Assembly: GCF_037893015.1 (NCBI RefSeq)
Contig: NC_133658.1
Span: 882,364,893 to 882,428,892 of the forward strand
Length of the DNA stretch: 64,000 nt
From: Macrotis lagotis
Lineage: Eukaryota > Chordata > Mammalia > Peramelemorphia > Peramelidae
Reading direction: 5' to 3'
The position numbers and the translations under genes are program-made. The stretch's first letter is position 1, and each line of letters begins with the position of its first letter. The notes beneath the pieces were generated by a model. It saw only the letters and a program-made list of their open reading frames with translations. It ran no database searches and was not told where the DNA came from. This document shows, piece after piece, positions 25,701 through 34,700 of the stretch.

Positions 25701-28700
25701 TGATGACATAATCAAAGGCTCCAGATATGACTGGCATTTCTGGAACTCTGACTGTAGTAACTCTAGTCATCTTTGAATGCCTTCTTTAGCATACAACCCA
25801 TCATTGTGACCCAAGAATGTCAACAGGCTTTGCTCATTTCTTGGGGTTTTTGGTCTTTAAAATGTGATTTCACATGACTTGGCTAGAGGTTTATTCATGT
25901 TGCAGGACTGCCTGTCCGCCAGAACCACAGGATTTCTTGCATTCCCATTCACTTTCCCCACAAATGTAGCAGCAGTAGGAGCAGATTTTCCAGTAAGTTT
26001 TGCTTTATAGTCTTTACTTGATGCTTTACTTTTACAGTCTTCTTGTTCCTAAATTGAATGACATTTAGCTAAGGGTTGAAAAGAATTTGCTGTGGCTATA
26101 ACTTTTGCCCCATTCCAGGAGATCCACAAGGGTCCTGCTATCTGACCTGGCATTGCTACCAGGAACACAGGCCAGACAGAACTCTTTCTGCTTGGCCGTC
26201 TCTAGAGGAGAATGCAGTGGGCCAGCCCTACTGTGGATTGCCATAGGACCTTGGACCTGCTCTGATTTGACTTGGGCTGGTTCACCCCTCCTTAGGGGAC
26301 CTGATTCCTGCTTCCTCCCTTTCTGGGGGCTTACTGTATTGGTATTGAACTTAGTGTGGTACTCAGTTGGCTTTAGTCCTACTGCAATTTAGGACTCTTG
26401 AACTGAACAATCTAGTAAATTAGAGGTATGCACTACCACCAGGCTTGGCTAACATTTTTATTTAAAGTTTTGAGTTCCAAATTCTATCCTCCCTTCCTCT
26501 CCTCCCCTTTCCCTGAGACAGTAAAGTATCAGATAGAGGTTTTACATGTACAATTATGTAAAACATTTCCATATTAGTCAGTTTGTTCAAGAAGATGCAA
26601 ATTTAAAAATCTAAGTGAAAAACAGCATTCTTGTCTGTATTCAAATAGTATCAGTTCTTTCTCTGGAGGTAGATAGTGTACTTCATCATTAGTCCTTTGG
26701 GATTGTCTTGGATCATTGTATTGCTAAAAGAGTAGTTAAGTCATACACAGTTCTGCATTAAATAATATTGCTACTGATGTGTACAATGTTCTTCTGGTTC
26801 TGTTCATTTCACTATGCATCAGTTCGTGTAAGTCTTTCTAGGTTTTTCCAAAATCATCCTGTTTGTCATTGCTAATAGCACAGTAATATTCCATTACAAT
26901 CAAAAATCACAGCTTGTTCAGACATTTCCCAATTGATGGGACATGCCTTTGATTTTTATTCTTAGCTACCACAAAAAAGAGCTGCTAACAATATTTTGTA
27001 AAATTGGTCCTTTTCCCTTTTTATTGGATCTCTTAGGGATAGACCTAGTAGTGATACTGCTGGATCAAAGGTTATACACAGGAAAAAAAAAATGAAGGAT
27101 ATGCACAGTTATATAGCACTTTGGGCATAGTTCCAGAGTTTTCTTCAGTATAATTGGATTAGTTCACACCTTACCATCAGGACAGTCATGTACCAGTTTT
27201 CCCACATGGCCTCTAATATCCAACATTTTTCTTTTTTTTGTCATATTAGCCAGTGTGTTAGGTGTAAACTGGTACCTCAGAGTTTTGTGGGGTTTTATTT
27301 ATTTATTTATTTTCATCCATTTGAACATGCATATTTCCAAGTTACAAAGTTTCCCACCATCCTCCCTTCCCACCCCCACTCCCTTCAGTTGGGAACAGTC
27401 AGGTTAGCATTTTATATACGTATTTTGTTAAACATATTTACAAATTAGTAATTTTTGGCATGAGGAATTAGGATTAAGGGAAAGAGATACATAAGAGATA
27501 ATTTTTATAAAGTGTTCACTAAAGCTGAACAGAAAGTTTGGTCTCCAAGTACAGGACTCAGATAAAGTATAGAGGGGGTGGACGAGAAGGACTAATTATA
27601 AGGAACTTAATGATGTTGAACTATTTGTATTCCTGCATGGGAAGGAGATATTGATAACTCATATGAACTTTCTCATTCATAAGAGCTGTTAGAAGGAGCA
27701 TATATATAGACAGGGCACAGGAAGGAGCAGAATATAATGGCATAATATAGTAAAAAGATGGAGTCAATGGGTGATAAAGGAAAGTACTGGGAGGAAGAGA
27801 AAGGAGAGGAAGAAGGGGCTAAGACATTTCACATAAGAGTCAAGAAAAAGCTTTTATAGAGTGGAATAGTGATAGGCAAGGGAGAATGAGTGAACTTCAT
27901 TCTCATCAGAAATGGTTCAGAGAGGAAATAACATACACACTTAATAGGGTATAGAAATCTATCTTACACTAGAGAAAAAGGAAAGGAAAGGGATGGGATG
28001 GGAAGATGGGAGGGAAGAGGAAGGAAGGGGAGAGGAGGTGATAGAAAAGAGAATACTCAGATACAACACACTTCTGAACAGGGACAGAATTAAAGGAGAG
28101 AGATAATGGAATAGATAAGTGTGGGGAGGGATAGAGTGGAGGTAAATATAGCTAGTGATAACAAATGTGGGGAAAATATTGAAGCAATGTCTCTGGTAGC
28201 TTTGATGGGGAAGGCAACTCATCCCAGCGACAGAGCCATTGGAATCTGAACACAGACTGAAGTACTTTTTTTTCCTCTCACTATTCTTGAGGTTTTTCAT
28301 CTTTGGGGGGGGGGTTATGATGATTCTCACAACAAGATTACTGTAAGAATATAAAATAAATAAACCAGAAATAAATAGTGTTCAACAGATTTAGTAGGGG
28401 TGTTGTTTTTTTCCTGTGTATTTTGTTTTGTTTCTCTTCCTCTGGTTGGGGATAATACAGTTTATAATCTGTCAAATACAGTTGTCCTAGCTCTCTGGAC
28501 TGCCAAGAGGGGTTACTTCCATCAAGGTTGTTTATCTCATAATTTTGATGTGTAAATTGTTCTCTTGGCTCTGCTCCCTTTGCTCAGCATTAGATCCCAT
28601 AAGTCATTCCATGCTTCTCTAAGAGTCCAGCCATTTATGGTTTCTTATAGAACAATAATATTCTATAGTATTATTCATGTACCATAATTTGTTTAGACAT

Positions 28701-31700
28701 TCATCGATTGATAGACATCCCCTCAATAAGCCCTTTGCAGAAATACTTGTGGCAAAAATTTTTTCCTCGTTTTCTGCTTTCCTTATAATTTTGATTACAT
28801 TGGGTTTTTGCTTTCAAAACTTTTGTATTTTGTATAGTTAAAATGATCTATTTTACATTATATGTAAAACTTCTTTGGTCCTATATTCCATTCTCTCTTA
28901 ATTTGCTTACAGTATCTCCCTTTAGGTGCAAATCTGGTACCCATTTTCACCATATCTTGATATAGGGTATGAGATGTTTGATGGTCTATAACCTGCGAGT
29001 TTCTGCCATACTATTCTCCAGTTTTCCCAGCAGTTTTTGTGAAACAATGAGTTTTTGTTCCAAAAACTTGGACGTGTGGGTTTTCCATATACTAGATTAC
29101 TATGGTCATTTACTATAAGGTAATTTGTATCTAATTTTTTCCACTGATCCATCATTCTATTTCTTAGCCAGGACCAGATTGTTTTGATACAATTCCTTGA
29201 GCTGTTGTTCTCTCACATGCATTTTGTTCCTCTTTTTTTTTTTTAAGGTTTTTGCAAGGCAGTGGGGTTAAGTGGCTTGCCCAAGGCCACACAGCTAGGT
29301 AATTATTAAGTGTCGGAGACTGGATTTGAACCCGGTACTCCTGACTCCAGGGCCAGTGCTTTATCCACTGCATCACCTAGCCACCCCTCTTCCTCTTATT
29401 TTTAGCAGAGCATGATCTTTTTTTTTTTTTTTAGGTTTTCAGGTTTTTTGTTGGATTTGAACCCAGGTACTCCTGACTCCAAGGCCAGTGCTTTATCCAT
29501 TGTGCCACCTAGCCGCCACCAGAGCATGATTTCTTAAGGCACAATGTTATGCCTATATTGTATGCCACAGTTTCATTAGCCATTCATCCAGGTTCTTTAT
29601 TGCTTTATGTTCAGGAATTTTCTTCTTTTCTCTGTCCCGCTTGGAGAATATGCCTAACTGGTCATGCTGGAGAAGGTGGGATCATTGGGGGGAGATGGGA
29701 TTTCATTTGATACAACAACCCTGTGAGTCAGGTGTGACTATTATCCTCACTTCATGTGGAAAGAAACAGGCACACAGGTTGCCTATCTGAAGCTGAATTT
29801 GAACTGTCATCTTCCTGACTCCAGACCCAGCACTGTCAGCTGCATCATGTCCCTGGAGGATAGCATCCAACTTTGCTTCTGTTTTGTACCTCCTACATGG
29901 TTAACCTTAGTATTTGTGGATGATAAAAATTGTTTCTGCCTGGTATCTCTCAGACACTGAATTTGGTGATTGTATTTCTGAGTGAGCTAAAACTTCTCTT
30001 AAGGTTCTATAAAATCAGTTAATTGCACTCTATTCTCTGTTTCCATTATTTCCAGGCAATTTTATTAGATGATTATCTGGAATCTGGTATTTAAAATCTA
30101 GAATGCCACTAATTCTAAAATTGTATCCCTGATCTTGACCTTCTTACCCTATATAGCTTTTGTTTGTAGGACTCTTAAATGAGTTTCTAGCTCACTCTCA
30201 TTTTCTTTGTTTTGTCTAATCTTCTTGGCTCCTCAGAGTGTCTCCTTCATGAATGAATGAATGAAGCTGTTTGCTTGTCCTTGCTATGTGCAAGGCACTG
30301 TTCTAAGTGCTGAGAATAGAAGTAGAATAAGACAGACCCTCCCCTCAAGGAGTTCTAATGGGGAAGACAGCACAGAAATGTGCTCCTTAGGCTGGAGTGG
30401 CCAAGCAGATTTTTGTCATTTCCCCTGATGAGATCCAGACTTTTAGAGACAAAAGCTCTCTGTTTTGGATCCTAAGTAGGTAGGACCATAATACCTCAGG
30501 AGCAATCTCCAGGCTGCCTCTCCTTAGGGGACTGCTGCCAAGATGATGGGGTTCAAAGACCTGGATTGACCCCATCAGGATCTGGGGGTTCATAGTGGCA
30601 AGCAGGAATTTGACTTGCCTGGCTAGTGGTAGTGGTTTTGTCCATTTGAGGTTTTTCACCATCTTTCAGCAAACTTACTTCAATCATTTAAATACCAGTT
30701 GTTCTTTTGTGAGCAACTTTTTCTTCTGCCAAGAGCCATTTCGATATTTATAACAATTTTTGGGCTATATTTAGTCAAACATTTAATTAACTTACCACTA
30801 AAAAGCTCTAGATTTGTTGAATGTTGAGTCCCACCTGTGGTTGCCTTGGCAGTATCAGACCAGTACAACCTTCCCCTTCATTCTATCCCACTCTGGAATT
30901 TGTTGGGTATGTCCATTCTTTCTAGAGTTATAGCTCTTCTCAAAGTCTTGTTTTCCTTCTGGGGATTTCACTGTTCTGTTCATTCAACCTTTATACTTCA
31001 AGTTTACTGACTATCTGCTAAGTGCCAGATATAGCAGAGAGATCACCAAGAGAAGCCTTCAAGGGGAAAGGAGGAATTTTTTTTGTTTGGGTTTTGTTTG
31101 GGTTTGTTTTGGTTTTTGCTTTATTTCAAAATTTGCCGAACAGTGTTTTGCATTTTAAAGTTCTTCCCTGAAATGTTCACTGTTACTTTTATAACATGAT
31201 CAAGCAGCCAGATGTTACATGGCCCAGGCTATTGCTATAAGCACTCTGGCAATAACACTGTGACCAAGGTTTTCTACCTCTCAGGCTTCACATTCTTCAC
31301 ATTCTTCCTACTCACACTCTTCCCCTTTCTTGGTGCCCATAGGAGCCCAGTGCTGTCAAAGAAAATGGAGGGAAGTTGACTGTAGCCCAGAAGAAGGCAC
31401 AGAGCATCATGGAGTCCTTTGAAAATCCATTCAGGATGGTAAGTGGCCACTGGGGCTCCTCTTGGGTATGGGGATGTGAAACTGCTGAATCAGCCACAGG
31501 ATGGGGCCCTGCCTAAAGTCTTGTGTTTAATTGAATGTTTTTTGTTTTTTCAGTACCTGCCCTCAGAAGGAAACCGTTCTTATGTCTCACAGTCAGCAAA
31601 ATTTGATCCAATGTCGAAAATCTATGAAGTAAGTTTGGATGCTGATTTTTTTGAGATCTCAGTTCCCAATGGGACGAATGAAAAAAGTGGGCAGCTTGTG

Positions 31701-34700
31701 TTCTGAAACCTTTGGGTCAGATGTCTTTTAGGAGATTTCACAGTCTGAATGCTGCTCTGCAATAATCCCTTTAAATTAAGCCACTTAATAATAATACCTC
31801 AAATTTGTATAGCCCTTAAGACTTTTCAAAGCTTGTTTGATCCTCACTAAGGAAAAGATAATTATGGGAAGGGTCTTCCCTGAGTTCTTATTCTTGATTT
31901 CTTTTTTTAAGCTTTCTAGTTCTCTGCAGAGCATACTTTTTATCACATCTGACTCCTACCTTGTGTTATATTTATCTGTCTTTCTGTCTCTTTGGCTTGC
32001 CTTACCCAAACATGAGGCATTTCCAAATACTGTGATTCCTTTTATTTTCAATTCTAGATCAGCAATCGTTGGAAGCTAGCAAGTCAAGTGCAGATCAAAA
32101 AAGAGGCCCAGGAATCATTGAGAAAGAAAGCTGAGCAGACAGGTAACTCACCATTGTCCTGGGGGGGTGTTCCTTCGTAGAGCCCCTTCTTCCCAGCTGT
32201 CCAGAGAGGATGAACTTGCACAGGGTCCCCCAGACTCATGAGGGGCAGGCAAGAACGGCTTTCAGGTGTTTCTTGGCCCCAACTGGGGACCTCCAGCCAG
32301 GGGAGGTGGAGAGAACACAGTGACAGAATCTGTTCAACTGCTTGTCTAACAGCCACCCGAGAACAGGCAAAGGAAGACTACAAAGCCGCCACTCAGCAGG
32401 TCATCTCGGTTCGGGAGCAAGCTTCGGTAAGCGTGCCCCTCTTTCTGTTGCTACTTTTCAAAGACTAAACCTGGTCTGGGAGAGCAAGTAAGGTGCTTTC
32501 TTTTGGGTTAGTCAGATGGGGTTCACTTCATGTTCTCTTTTTAATTAGCCTAATTAGCCACTGAAACCTGGTTCCATCCAGCACTGTAGCTTGCCTACTG
32601 ATTAGTCCTTTCTTCCACCTCAGGAGCTTTTCTATCCTTCCCTCTGCCTTGTTTAAAAAGACCCCATGAGATCCCTGAGGGTGGCTGCCCCAGCTCCTCA
32701 AATCATCCAAGTCATTCATTTTTCCAGAAATCATTCTTTTTTGGCTCACAGATTGCAACTGGATTTATAACTGTTCATGTTGGTAAAAGAATCCTAGATC
32801 TTCATTTCTGTACTGATTTGTTTTCTTTGTGGGCTTATGAACTATGTAGCTTGAAAATGCTTCTAAGAAGAGGGAAAGGACAGGAAGTGAGCCGGGGAGC
32901 CTGGAATCCAAACAAGAGAAGAAGAGGCTCAAAGCCTCCCAGCAGCCCCAAGAGCAGGAGTCGCCCAAGGAATTCACCCCTTACGACTACAGCAAGTCAG
33001 ACTTCAAAGTCTTTGCTGGTAAGGATGAAATCTCCTGCCAGGGTGGAACCCTCCGCCCAGAGACTGAACCAATGTTGGCTCAGCCTGTGCAGTCTGAGAA
33101 CAATACACAGCACAATGCAAATCAAGTAGAGGGAGAAGCCCTTGTTAATTTTTGATTCTTGCTGAGAATATTTTTCTGGGCCCAGTCCATCCTTTCTGGT
33201 GATCCCACCTGTCCCCACACTGACCTGCTCTGCAGGTCCTCAGGTTCTGCCTGAAAAAGCTTCCTTATTTGAATTAGATTGTGGTACTGAGTCTGAGCTG
33301 GTGGTTTCCATTCCTACCTCAGTCATTTAGAAGTGAGGTCACAGGTGAGAACCCATCCTCCAGGCAGCTCTTGTGAAGGTCACATGCATTTGTGACTAGA
33401 GTGCAGATCAGCACTAGGGGCAGGATGGGGAGGGACACCCTTGGGGTCCTGCCCCTGGGGCAAGCAGAGCCAGCAGTTTGTCCCCTGGGGAGAGGCCCAC
33501 TGACCCTCTTTTCTCCTCTTTCAGCAAACAGCAAACCCAAGCAGTCTCAGTTTGATCCTAATGTACAGGACCCACCTAGCAAGGTAAGGAGCCTTATTTG
33601 GACTTGTCACACACTGTATTCACAGCTTGCCCCACCTCATAGGGATAAACCTCAGGAAGGAAATGTTGGGGTCCTCTCCCCTGGAGCATCTTCTCCCTTT
33701 TTTAGTTCTTCTGGAGATTGGAACAATGCTTGCCAGCCATTCCAATAATTAAAGAAGTTGTCGAAGCTGATGCATGATTTGAAAAGGATTGAATTGCTGT
33801 TTTGCTACCATGGAAATTAGATTTTTTGGCAAGACTTGAGAACACAAGCCCAGACGAGCCTTAGCACTGGGGGGGGGGGGGGTGCCAAGGCCAGGATGTA
33901 GCCCAGGTAATGCCAGCCCGGCACTCTTTTCTGACAATTTGGTACTTGGTGCAAGGGAAGCAGAGGGGTGGGGGCTCAGGTGTGTGGTTACTTCTTGATA
34001 CTTGAAGACCTGAGCAATTTGGCTGCATCAGGTGAACCCCAGTACAGTTTCCTACAAGTCTGTGATGTGACCCCTTTGTCTTTTCAGAAATGTGCTCCGG
34101 TTGGTAAACCTAAGCAACCAGCAGGAAACAGAAGCAAATCTTTTGTGTCTGGAAAATCAGAAAGGTATGTTGTTCCTCCCAGCACAGGACCCTTGATCTT
34201 GGGAAGGGATCTTCTAATAGCTACTGAAGGCCAGGAGTGTGGGGCTTCTAGGCTGTGCCTGACAGGAGCTTCAGGTAAATTCCCCAGGGCAAAGGAGACT
34301 CAGCACACAAGTGCCTTATGGTGTATCCTGGCTCACTGAATGCTTTGGGGAGCCACTGGTGACCAAGTCACTTCACCCACTTTGCCTCCATTTCCTCATC
34401 TATAAAATGAGCTGGAGAAGGAAATGACAAAAAGCACTCCAGTATCTCTGCCAAGAAAACCCCAAATGGGGTCACAGAGTCAGACAAAATTGAAACAGCA
34501 AAAAGGGTTTAATGAATGTTTGGGGGAGTAGTTGATTTTATCCCCCGGATCTCCATCTTTAGAGTAAATACTAGGATTCCACACAGGGTAGCCCCTCTCT
34601 CTGGCCTGGGTAATTTCTTAGCAGCCTCGTGTGGGGGCCCTTTCCTCTACCCCCATCCCCAGGCAGCTCATAGCCTTGGGGAGCCTGAGCCAGGTGGAGA

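Larger units (their letters stand above)
18854..31342 (+). other. EXOSC10: EXOSC10 intron 17, expanded by nested transposable elements
   Basis: 12,489 bp between exons 17 and 18, the largest intron here by far. It contains five SINEs, several L1 pieces, L2/L3 pieces, a hAT-like element and a 7SL-derived pseudogene. No extra coding exon was recognised. Confidence 0.9.

Noticed and set aside
26105..26392. 95-codon + strand frame
   Set aside because: It is the antisense of the 7SL pseudogene and its attached mRNA part.
30380..30660. Possible second 7SL-like segment (ggctggagtggcc, ctccttaggggac)
   Set aside because: Only short words match and their order does not follow 7SL.
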